Assembly: GCA_026225015.1 (NCBI GenBank) | Contig: JAMFRY010000142.1 | Coordinates: 1 to 10,934 of the forward strand | Reading direction: 5' to 3' | Origin: Alphaproteobacteria bacterium | Lineage (GTDB): Bacteria > Pseudomonadota > Alphaproteobacteria > Acetobacterales > Acetobacteraceae | DNA: 10,934 nt | Shown here: in pieces, positions 1 to 5,296 of the stretch | Layout of the letters: every line of letters starts with the position of its first letter | Numbering within the stretch: the stretch's first letter is position 1 | Program-made: the position numbers and the translations under genes | Notes under the pieces: generated by a model | The model's input: only the letters and a program-made list of their open reading frames with translations | Database searches by the model: none | What the model was told of the DNA's origin: nothing

Positions 1-1
1 C

Positions 2-337
2 TATCACGCCGGCAAATTCCTCTCCGCCGCCGATGACAAGGCTTCGGATGAGAACGAGCGCAATGGCATCGTTCTGCATCTGCCAGGCGGGCAAGACATC
101 GCGGTGGTGCAGATCGCCGGGCTGATCGCGCGGCGAATTGTGTGCAGCGTTGTCGCAGGCCAGGTTCTTTATCCCGGCGAGCGGATCGGGATCATCCGAT
201 TCGGCAGCCGCACGGATCTTTATCTGCCGGAGGGCACGGCGCCGCTGGTTGCTGCCGGGCAGCGCATGATCGGTGGCGAGACGGTAATCGCCAATTTCGC
301 GGTTATTGCTGCCGATCCCATCCTGGATACATTATAG
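2..337 (+). CDS. psd: Phosphatidylserine decarboxylase, C-terminal part (5' end outside window)
   Basis: This enzyme decarboxylates phosphatidylserine to phosphatidylethanolamine at the inner membrane. The frame is open from base 2 to a TAG stop, giving about 111 residues. The recognisable core is the stretch reading GERIGIIRFGSRTDLYLP. Here the GS pair within FGSR is the family's autocatalytic cleavage site, where the serine becomes the pyruvoyl prosthetic group of the alpha chain. Upstream, the fragment YHAGKFLSA and the segment ENERNG also fit the short prokaryotic Psd type. The catalytic N-terminal region lies outside the window. pssA begins 8 bases after the stop, so the two consecutive enzymes of phosphatidylethanolamine synthesis are very probably one transcript, an arrangement common in Alphaproteobacteria. 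The identification is firm from motif and neighbour. Confidence 0.93.
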   Translation, partial: YHAGKFLSAADDKASDENERNGIVLHLPGGQDIAVVQIAGLIARRIVCSVVAGQVLYPGERIGIIRFGSRTDLYLPEGTAPLVAAGQRMIGGETVIANFAVIAADPILDTL

Positions 338-345
338 GCGTACTG

Positions 346-1185
346 ATGAGCGAAACCCCCAACCCGAATGTCGTGCGGCTCGGCCGCCGAAAGCCAGCCC
401 GGCGGCCGCGCCTGACAGGGCCCAGCTTTAACAAGATGCTGCCCAATCTGATGACGCTGATGGGTCTGTGCATCGGGCTTTCCTCCATCCGCTTCGCGCT
501 GGATGGCAAGTTCGGGAACGCGGTGATGGCGGTTGCGGTCTCCGGCGCCATTGACGGGTTGGATGGCCGCCTTGCCCGGCTGTTGAAAGCTACCTCCCGC
601 TTCGGCGCGGAATTTGATTCGCTGGCGGACTTCCTTTGCTTTGGCATCGCGCCGGCGTTGATTCTCTATCTCTGGTCGCTGCAGAACTGGGGCGCCATCG
701 GGTTTTTGCCGCCGTTGATGTTCACCTCCGCCATGGCGCTGCGCCTGGCCCGCTTCAATGCGGCGCTGGATACTGCGCCACCGGCTGCCTTTGCCTATAA
801 CTTCTTTACCGGCGTCCCCGCGCCGGCCGGCGCGCTGCTGGCCCTGTTTCCGCTCGCCTTGGGGCTGGAGGCCGATAAACTGCACCTGATCTGGTTGCGC
901 GAGGTGGCGGGTTTCCCGCTTTTCTGCGGCGCCGCTTTGGCCGGCGCCGCAGTTTTATGCGTCTCCACCCTGCCGGTCTGGAGCTTTAAAAATTTCAAGG
1001 TGCCGACCGCTTCGGTATTGCCGTTGCTACTTGGGGTCGTGGTTTTTGCCGCCGTTTTGCTGGCAGACCCTTTTGCCGCCGCCGCTTTGGCCGGCATCAT
1101 CTATGTTGGGATGTTGCCCTTCAGCCTGCGCAGCTACCGCAGCCTGGCGCGCGAGGCGGAGCTGCGCCGCGCGCAGACTGACTAA
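346..1185 (+). CDS. pssA: CDP-diacylglycerol-serine O-phosphatidyltransferase
   Basis: This integral membrane enzyme condenses CDP-diacylglycerol with L-serine to form phosphatidylserine, the substrate of the upstream Psd. The 279-residue protein carries a perfect CDP-alcohol phosphotransferase signature, D-x2-D-G-x2-A-R-x8-G-x3-D-x3-D. It uses D70, D73, G74, A77, R78, G87, D91 and D95, and the aspartates bind the metal and CDP. The first 30 residues are basic and probably cytoplasmic. Several hydrophobic helices follow, the first around residues 31-50, with more between 95 and 265. The frame is open further upstream, but the ATG at 346 lies just after the psd stop and gives a normal family length, so it is preferred. 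The ribosome site is weak (AGGCG), which suggests coupling to psd. The gene converges with the VOC gene, with only 11 bases between the stop codons and no clear terminator hairpin there. Confidence 0.95.
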   Translation: MSETPNPNVVRLGRRKPARRPRLTGPSFNKMLPNLMTLMGLCIGLSSIRFALDGKFGNAVMAVAVSGAIDGLDGRLARLLKATSRFGAEFDSLADFLCFGIAPALILYLWSLQNWGAIGFLPPLMFTSAMALRLARFNAALDTAPPAAFAYNFFTGVPAPAGALLALFPLALGLEADKLHLIWLREVAGFPLFCGAALAGAAVLCVSTLPVWSFKNFKVPTASVLPLLLGVVVFAAVLLADPFAAAALAGIIYVGMLPFSLRSYRSLAREAELRRAQTD

Positions 1186-1196
1186 CAAGGTAGGCC

Positions 1197-2066
1197 TTAC
1201 CGTCCATCCAGCAACACCACATGCCCATCGGGATCGCGCATGAGCCGTAACCCCGCTGCATCGGCCGCGAAAACCAGCCGGTCGGCGCAGATATCCCTGA
1301 CCGACCAGTGGCAGGGAACTGCTCTGGGGCTGCGGTAACAAAGCAGCTCGACATGCGGGCTCGGCCGCTTCGGGCGCAGCGCGACCACATCCAGCTTTGT
1401 GTTCTCCAACCCATCGAGCGCATCCTGCTCCGGGCCGTAATTCACCTGGCTGGTATCCAACGAAACCCCGATTGCGCTGTAGAACGCCACGCTCCGGTTG
1501 ACGTTGCCGACGCTGATGGCGGAGTGAGCGAATCCAAATCCGGGTTTTTGTAGAAATTCCAAGGGATGGCCATCAGGGTCGCGAAATTTTACCGCGGTAA
1601 CGCCGCCGGAGAGGGAAGGAAGTTCGACCGGACCATCATCGGAGATCGGCTCCGCGCCGTTTTCGATGGCCTTGGCGTAGGCGGCGTGAATGTCGGGCGT
1701 GAGCAAGGCGATGTGCTGGAAGTCGACAAAATTGGCGGCTGCGGGCATGCATGAGGCGCCTTGAGGAAAACATTGCGTGAGTTCGATCTCCTGATTGCCA
1801 GACTCCTGATTGCCAGACTCCTGATTTCCCGAATTCAGCCGCAGACGAAGCGCTTTTCTGACTTGCAGCAGTTCGGCGAGTTCCGCGTCTTCCTCTGGCA
1901 GGCCGCTTGGATGGAAACCCAAAACCTCGATGTAGAATTTCCCGGTTTCGTACAGATTGGGCACGTTGCGGGCGATGCGTATCAGGGCGGTGGCCCGCAC
2001 CGGGCTTTCGGGCGCCGGGCTGCCGGGTGCCGGGCTGGGCGCCGGGCCGCTCACGGCGCCGCGCAT
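1197..2066 (-). CDS. Two-module VOC (glyoxalase/dioxygenase-fold) family protein
   Basis: This 289-residue protein has two vicinal-oxygen-chelate modules. Module 1 (about 25-175) includes FYIEVLGF, FQHIALLTPD and FRDPDGHPLEF, with H118 and E170 as likely metal ligands. Module 2 (about 176-289) includes HSAISVGNVNRSVAFY, PHVELLCY and RDPDGHVVLL, with H181 and E240 as candidates. In module 2 the usual acidic residue after DPDGH is replaced by VV. VOC enzymes isomerise, hydrolyse or oxygenate small substrates in the cytoplasm; the substrate cannot be read here. The N-terminal 24 residues are a Pro/Ala/Ser repeat, and three SGNQE-like repeats sit in a module 1 loop at residues 79-93. The ATG at 2066 overlaps the end of the lactonase gene by 16 bases and has no clear Shine-Dalgarno. 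An in-frame GTG at 2000 would remove the Pro-rich tail and is a real alternative. It is the last gene of the minus-strand run. Confidence 0.85.
   Translation of the reverse strand: MRGAVSGPAPSPAPGSPAPESPVRATALIRIARNVPNLYETGKFYIEVLGFHPSGLPEEDAELAELLQVRKALRLRLNSGNQESGNQESGNQEIELTQCFPQGASCMPAAANFVDFQHIALLTPDIHAAYAKAIENGAEPISDDGPVELPSLSGGVTAVKFRDPDGHPLEFLQKPGFGFAHSAISVGNVNRSVAFYSAIGVSLDTSQVNYGPEQDALDGLENTKLDVVALRPKRPSPHVELLCYRSPRAVPCHWSVRDICADRLVFAADAAGLRLMRDPDGHVVLLDGR
1788..1832 (-). repeat. 15-bp in-frame tandem repeat (3 units) in the VOC gene
   Basis: On the plus strand the unit CTCCTGATTGCCAGA occurs twice exactly (1788-1802 and 1803-1817). A third copy, CTCCTGATTTCCCGA, has diverged at its end (1818-1832). 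Read on the minus strand it encodes a repeated SGNQE pentapeptide. The repeat lies between two beta strands of module 1 (LRLRLN and IELTQ). Because the unit is a multiple of three, gain or loss of copies would lengthen or shorten a surface loop without breaking the frame. Confidence 0.9.
2000..2048 (-). repeat. Degenerate 15/12-bp GC-rich repeat encoding a Pro/Ala-rich N-terminal tail
   Basis: Plus-strand units beginning CCGGGCT lie at 2000-2014 (15 bp), 2015-2029 (15 bp) and 2030-2041 (12 bp), with a partial unit at 2042-2048. On the minus strand they encode the Pro/Ala/Ser segment at VOC residues 7-22. The repeat sits just beyond the lactonase stop codon, so it may be a linker that grew between the coupled genes, or leader sequence if translation actually begins at the GTG at 2000. 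Confidence 0.7.
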
Positions 2067-2977
2067 CCGCGGGTGTTGGTGGTGATGGCAAACAGACGCT
2101 GGCCGGCGCAGATGAACAAACGCGAACGGTTGCGGCCGCCGAAGCAGAGATTGGATACGGTTTGCGGAACCAGAATTTTGCCAAGCAATTTACCGTCCGG
2201 CGCGATGCAATGCACGCCGTCGGCGGCGCTGCTCCAGATGCGCCCGGCTTCGTCACAACGTATGCCATCGGCAAAGCCGGGGCTGATTTTATGGAAGTCC
2301 CGCCCCTCGCCCAGCGCGGTTCCATCGGCGGAAACATCGAAAACGCGAATGACCCTGTGCGGCTCCACCGCGAATTGCGGGCCGGATTCCGTGATGTAGA
2401 GCAAGGATTCATCGGGCGAAAAACATAGGCCGTTCGGGCCTTCGAATTCATCGGCGGCAATGGACAGATGCCCCGAAGGGTCCAGGCGGTAGACGCAAGG
2501 CGGCAGCTCGGCTAGCTGTTTGCCGCCTTCATAATCGGTGTTGATGCCGTAATGCGGATCGGTAAACCATACGGAACCGTCTGACTTCACGACAACATCA
2601 TTGGGGGAATTCAACTTCCTGCCTTCAAATTGATCGGCGAGCACGGAGGTGGCGCCGTCGATCTCCGTGCGGGTGACGTTTCGATTCTGGTGCGAACAGG
2701 TGATGAGGCGCCCTTGGCGGTCGCGGGTCTGGCCGTTGCTGAAATGCGAGGGAGCGCGGAAGGTTGAAACGCCAGCCTCGGTCCAGCGCATGATGCGGTC
2801 ATTGGGGATGTCGCTGAACAGCAGAAGCTGGTGGTCGGCAAACCAGACCGGGCCTTCCAGCCAGCGGAAACCTTCCGCCAGCAATTCCAGGGGCGCGTTG
2901 GGAAGCACCAGGCTGGCGAAAACCTCGTCCTCGATGAGGAACCCCTGCATGGCGCTATTTGAAATGGCCAGGTTCAT
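2051..2977 (-). CDS. SMP-30/gluconolactonase-like family lactonase
   Basis: This 308-residue six-bladed beta-propeller belongs to the SMP-30/gluconolactonase/LRE family. These are usually cytoplasmic, metal-dependent hydrolases that open sugar lactones or related cyclic esters. The family's key positions are all visible: E41 in EGPVWF, N126 in NSPNDVVV, N182 in EGPNGLCFSPDE and D237 in FADGIRCD. They correspond to the metal and substrate residues of characterised gluconolactonase and regucalcin. The length is typical and no signal peptide is seen. The exact lactone is not predictable. The ATG at 2977 overlaps the cupin gene by 23 bases. The next in-frame ATG at 2950 (residue 10) would start just after the cupin stop; neither has a good Shine-Dalgarno, so translation probably depends on coupling. 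The 3' end overlaps the VOC start by 16 bases. These nested junctions support one operon acting on one substrate class. Confidence 0.88.
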   Translation of the reverse strand: MNLAISNSAMQGFLIEDEVFASLVLPNAPLELLAEGFRWLEGPVWFADHQLLLFSDIPNDRIMRWTEAGVSTFRAPSHFSNGQTRDRQGRLITCSHQNRNVTRTEIDGATSVLADQFEGRKLNSPNDVVVKSDGSVWFTDPHYGINTDYEGGKQLAELPPCVYRLDPSGHLSIAADEFEGPNGLCFSPDESLLYITESGPQFAVEPHRVIRVFDVSADGTALGEGRDFHKISPGFADGIRCDEAGRIWSSAADGVHCIAPDGKLLGKILVPQTVSNLCFGGRNRSRLFICAGQRLFAITTNTRGCAAP

Positions 2978-3392
2978 GAACCGGCGGGATATGAAGCTGC
3001 ACGGTCATCAACACGGCCGGCTGCTCGCCATTGACGCCGGAGCGGTGGCCCTTGCGCCCTTGCGCGTCTGCGATGCAGCCTTGGTCTTCGCCCAAGGAAA
3101 TTTCGCCGGGACCGAAATCGATGCGGGTGCCATCCATGGCCTCAACCCACCAGGAGCCGGAAAGCGGCACGATCCATTGCGGCGCGGGATTTTCATGCCA
3201 TTCGCCAACCCAGCCCACCGGCTGCACGGTGAAAACCACGGTGGATTCGCCGCGAGGCTGCCGGTTGTTCCATTGCGGATCGGCATCGCCGACGCCTTTG
3301 AACGCGAAATCTTCCAGCACGCATTGTAACTGATGGCTGACGCCATGCGCGTCGGTCCAGAGATGCCAGTAATGGATTTGCGGATTGTGCAG
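2955..3392 (-). CDS. Cupin-domain protein with proposed CTG start
   Basis: This small single-domain cupin is about 145 residues from the proposed start. The beta-barrel core is visible in the segments VVFTVQPVGWVGEWHENPAP, QWIVPLSGSWWVEAMDG and RIDFGPGEISLGED, which resemble the two cupin motifs. Bacterial cupins bind a metal and include isomerases, dioxygenases and sugar-binding proteins, so no reaction is claimed. The first standard start is a GTG at 3320, but the frame stays open upstream and encodes IHYWHLWTDAHGVSHQLQC, which looks like genuine protein. The minus-strand Shine-Dalgarno AAAGGAGG (plus 3398-3405) lies 5 bases before an in-frame CTG at 3392. The nearby ATG at 3397 is in another frame and touches the Shine-Dalgarno directly. 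I therefore place the start at 3392, the main uncertainty. The gene overlaps the lactonase start by 23 bases and probably begins the three-gene metabolic set. Confidence 0.75.
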   Translation of the reverse strand: MHNPQIHYWHLWTDAHGVSHQLQCVLEDFAFKGVGDADPQWNNRQPRGESTVVFTVQPVGWVGEWHENPAPQWIVPLSGSWWVEAMDGTRIDFGPGEISLGEDQGCIADAQGRKGHRSGVNGEQPAVLMTVQLHIPPVHEPGHFK

Positions 3393-3397
3393 TGCAT

Positions 3398-3405
3398 CCT
3401 CCTTT
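3398..3405 (-). promoter_or_regulatory. Strong Shine-Dalgarno of the cupin gene
   Basis: The minus-strand sequence AAAGGAGG is among the best ribosome sites in the window. It is followed after 5 bases by CTG (3392) and after zero bases by an out-of-frame ATG (3397). Its spacing decides the start of the cupin gene in favour of CTG, unless a one-base indel separates ATG from the true frame. Confidence 0.7.
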
Positions 3406-3434
3406 TTTGGCAGGTGCGGCCTATTTCGCCGCCT

Positions 3435-3836
3435 TTAGTTCTTCCGCTTATCCCCGCTGGTAATATATTCCGCGAGCGCGCCGGCGATGATCGCGATGAC
3501 CATGGATTTGCGGGGATCCTTGCGGATCAACAGGCCGGCGATGCGACCGGCCGTGGCGATGATGCCGGTCAACTCCGACAACAAAGGCGGCTGCTTTTTT
3601 TTGACTCGCCGTAGAATGGCGCGGCCGGCGGCGGCGATGATGATGGCAAGCGCGAACAGCACGCCGCCGGTAATCGCGGCGGCGGCGTCATGGGCTTGAA
3701 AGCGTTCGATCCAGAGAAAGAAGCCGGCGATCAGAAAGCCCAGCCCGCCGAGCAGGATGGCGAGCACCGCCGCGCCAAGCGCGGCGATGAGTGCCAGACC
3801 CTTTAGCGCCGCTTCGGCGCGGCCTGGAATGCTCAT
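3435..3836 (-). CDS. YqjE-like / phage-holin-family small membrane protein
   Basis: This 133-residue protein has two strongly hydrophobic helices (about residues 12-42 and 54-75). A basic patch RRVKKKQ follows, then an amphipathic or weakly hydrophobic segment (about 86-128) and a basic tail KRKN. This layout, together with its position directly after a DUF883 gene, matches YqjE and the phage_holin_3_6 family as found in the E. coli yqjD-yqjE pair. It would sit in the inner membrane. Despite the family name there is no sign of a lysis cassette or other phage gene here, so a cell-lysis role is not implied. The start ATG is 36 bases after the DUF883 stop with only a weak ribosome site. The function of the family is poorly understood. 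Confidence 0.65.
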   Translation of the reverse strand: MSIPGRAEAALKGLALIAALGAAVLAILLGGLGFLIAGFFLWIERFQAHDAAAAITGGVLFALAIIIAAAGRAILRRVKKKQPPLLSELTGIIATAGRIAGLLIRKDPRKSMVIAIIAGALAEYITSGDKRKN

Positions 3837-3872
3837 GGGCGAGGGCTTTCAGCTTGTTGTTGCGCGTAACCT

Positions 3873-4205
3873 TTAGCGGCGGAAGAATTGCGCCGCCAGC
3901 AGGCCGACCCCGAAAGCAATGGCGACCGAGGCAATCGGCCGCTCGGCGACGGTGCCCTCCAGCCGGTTAACCCCTTCCTTGCTATAGCCTTTGACCTTGC
4001 TGGCCAGGGTTTCGAGTTCGGCCTCGATGCTGGAGATGCGAGACGACAGGTTGCCGCCATTGAGGTAGCCGCTGATCTGGTCCAGCGCGTCCGAGGCATT
4101 GCCGCTGAGCTTGTCCTTGACGCCGACGATGTCGGAGCGAAAGCGCTTGAATTCGTTTCTTAAGTATTCGAGATCGATGTCTTTCGGATCGACGCGGTGC
4201 GCCAT
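3873..4205 (-). CDS. YqjD/ElaB-like DUF883 family protein
   Basis: This 110-residue protein matches the layout of the YqjD/ElaB/DUF883 family. Residues 8-85 are charged and helical, predicted coiled-coil-like (IDLEYLRNEFKRFRSD, SIEAELETLASKVK). A single C-terminal membrane helix at about 90-107 (PIASVAIAFGVGLLAAQF) ends in RR. E. coli YqjD is a tail-anchored inner-membrane protein that binds ribosomes in stationary phase; a related role here is only inference. The frame is open to an upstream ATG at 4271, but the ATG at 4205 is preceded by AGGAGGTT at an ideal 6-base distance and begins the conserved-looking region, so it is chosen. The gene is first in the minus-strand run and is divergent from the response regulator. 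Confidence 0.78.
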   Translation of the reverse strand: MAHRVDPKDIDLEYLRNEFKRFRSDIVGVKDKLSGNASDALDQISGYLNGGNLSSRISSIEAELETLASKVKGYSKEGVNRLEGTVAERPIASVAIAFGVGLLAAQFFRR

Positions 4206-4430
4206 GGTTGAACCTCCTGCTGAACTTCGTGAACCTGGCCCCGATGTCGTGGGACAGAACGGTTTTTTCAACTACCGATCGGAATAATAGGCTGTAATGC
4301 ACCGCTCGCCGAGGGAGCGGTTAGCATCCGGGTTGCGCTCCGGCCAGGATGGTTGCAGTCATTAAACTTCGTTCATATCTTCGGCTTGGCCCGGTTCAGA
4401 GGGAAATTCCCGTCGCCTCGGTCCCATCGG

Positions 4431-4443
4431 TGTTAAGGTAACA
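4431..4443. promoter_or_regulatory. 13-bp palindrome TGTTAAGGTAACA, candidate operator
   Basis: TGTTA and TAACA are perfect inverted half-sites around the spacer AGG, and the element directly abuts the -35 hexamer of the predicted response regulator promoter. A dimeric regulator bound here would touch RNA polymerase. OmpR-family regulators more often use direct repeats, so it could equally be the site of a different repressor or activator. Confidence 0.5.
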
Positions 4444-4472
4444 TTACAAATCCTGCGGAACAGCCATATATA
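4444..4472 (+). promoter_or_regulatory. Predicted sigma70-like promoter of the two-component system
   Basis: The -35 TTACAA (4444-4449) and -10 TATATA (4467-4472) are separated by exactly 17 bases. Transcription would start near 4479, leaving a leader of about 44 bases that ends in the ribosome site GGGAGG (4512-4517), 5 bases before the ATG. This is the best promoter-like match in the window. Confidence 0.55.
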
Positions 4473-4522
4473 CGACCAGCCGGCGGCGCTCGCGCCCCGG
4501 CCAGTGCAACTGGGAGGTTAGG

Positions 4523-5206
4523 ATGCGGATACTGGTCGTGGAAGACGACAAGGATGTTGCAGGCTTTGTGGTAAAGGGCCTGCGCGAGGCCGGCCACACT
4601 GTTGAACATGCCGATAACGGCCGCGATGGGCTGTTTCTCGCGGCGTCGGAGAATTTCGACGCCATTATCCTGGACCGCATGTTGCCGGGTGGAATCGACG
4701 GGCTGCGATTGCTGGAAACGCTGCGGGCGCAGGATAATGCAACGCCGGTGGTATTTCTCTCGGCGCTTGGCCAGGTCGATGATCGGGTGAAGGGGTTGAA
4801 GGCGGGTGGCGATGATTACATCGTCAAGCCTTTCGCCTTCGCCGAACTGCTGGCGCGGGTGGAGGCTCTGACCCGGCGGGGCAAGACCGACGGGCCGACC
4901 ACCAAATTATGCGTCGGCGATCTGGAGATGGACCTGCTTTCGCGCGGCGTGCGCCGGGGCGGCCAGAAGATCGACCTGCAGCCGCGCGAATTCCGGCTAT
5001 TGGAGTATCTGATGCGCCATGCCGGCCAGGTGGTGACGCGAACCATGCTGCTGGAAGGCGTATGGGACTACCATTTCGACCCGCAGACGAATGTGATCGA
5101 CGTGCATGTATCCCGGCTCCGGCAGAAGATCGATAAGCCATTCGAGCTGCCTTTGCTGCATACCGTGCGCAATGCCGGTTACATGCTGCGCGCCGAGGAT
5201 GTTTGA
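4523..5206 (+). CDS. OmpR/PhoB-family DNA-binding response regulator
   Basis: This 227-residue two-domain regulator begins with a receiver domain at 1-115. It shows the acidic pair E7-D8-D9, phosphoacceptor D51 in IILDRMLPG, S80 in VVFLSA and K102 in VKPF. A winged-helix DNA-binding domain follows at about 125-224, with the typical LQPREFRLLEYLM and DVHVSRLRQKID recognition region and the terminal HTVRNAGYML hairpin. The length is standard. It is presumably phosphorylated by the kinase encoded 90 bases downstream and then binds target promoters. It most resembles the CusR/CopR/QseB/TctD branch, but the signal cannot be deduced. Transcription likely starts at the promoter at 4444-4472. Autoregulation through the adjacent palindrome is possible but unproven. 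The GGGAGG ribosome site is strong, so expression may exceed that of the kinase. Confidence 0.95.
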   Translation: MRILVVEDDKDVAGFVVKGLREAGHTVEHADNGRDGLFLAASENFDAIILDRMLPGGIDGLRLLETLRAQDNATPVVFLSALGQVDDRVKGLKAGGDDYIVKPFAFAELLARVEALTRRGKTDGPTTKLCVGDLEMDLLSRGVRRGGQKIDLQPREFRLLEYLMRHAGQVVTRTMLLEGVWDYHFDPQTNVIDVHVSRLRQKIDKPFELPLLHTVRNAGYMLRAEDV

Positions 5207-5296
5207 GGCGCCGCGATTTGAGCGCATGATCGCACCCAATCCAGCACGCGCTAGCTGTCATTTTAGCGATCATTTTCATTGGTTCATGGAGAACGA

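Larger units (their letters stand above)
4206..4522. other. Divergent intergenic region between the DUF883 gene and the response regulator
   Basis: This 317-base stretch has no convincing gene. From left to right it holds the Shine-Dalgarno of the DUF883 gene (minus strand, about 4212-4219) and a hairpin with a 7-bp stem at 4301-4307/4315-4321 around a 7-base loop. That hairpin lacks a T tract on either strand, so it is not a standard terminator. A weak promoter-like pair follows, TTGCAG (4353-4358) and TATCTT (4376-4381) with 17-base spacing. Then come the palindrome and promoter listed separately. A minus-strand -10-like TATTAT lies at 4284-4289, without a recognisable -35. Confidence 0.6.

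Noticed and set aside
142..345. Upstream in-frame extension of pssA
   Set aside because: It overlaps the psd coding region in another frame and reads as Arg/His/Cys-rich shadow sequence. The ATG at 346 gives the normal family length.
220..885. 221-codon minus-strand open frame
   Set aside because: It is antisense to psd and pssA, with composition typical of a shadow of a GC-rich gene and no motifs.
1636..2460. 274-codon minus-strand frame overlapping the lactonase and VOC genes
   Set aside because: It is a shifted frame of the same strand with Ser/Arg/Pro-rich sequence. The two real genes in the other frames carry intact family motifs.
3008..3397. 129-codon minus-strand frame starting at the ATG next to the Shine-Dalgarno of the cupin
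   Set aside because: The translation shows no cupin features, while the overlapping frame does. The ATG has zero spacing from GGAGG.
3416..3432. 5-bp hairpin GCGGC/GCCGC before the cupin gene
   Set aside because: The stem is short with a 7-base loop and no T tract on either strand, so it is not a credible terminator.
4206..4271. Upstream ATG of the DUF883 gene
   Set aside because: The extension lacks family similarity, and an ideal Shine-Dalgarno supports the ATG at 4205.
5258..5280. Direct repeat TCATTTT at 5258-5264 and 5270-5276 between regulator and kinase
   Set aside because: The period is 12 bases, the units are short and AT-rich, and a third partial copy has a different spacing. This is compatible with chance, so no binding site is claimed.
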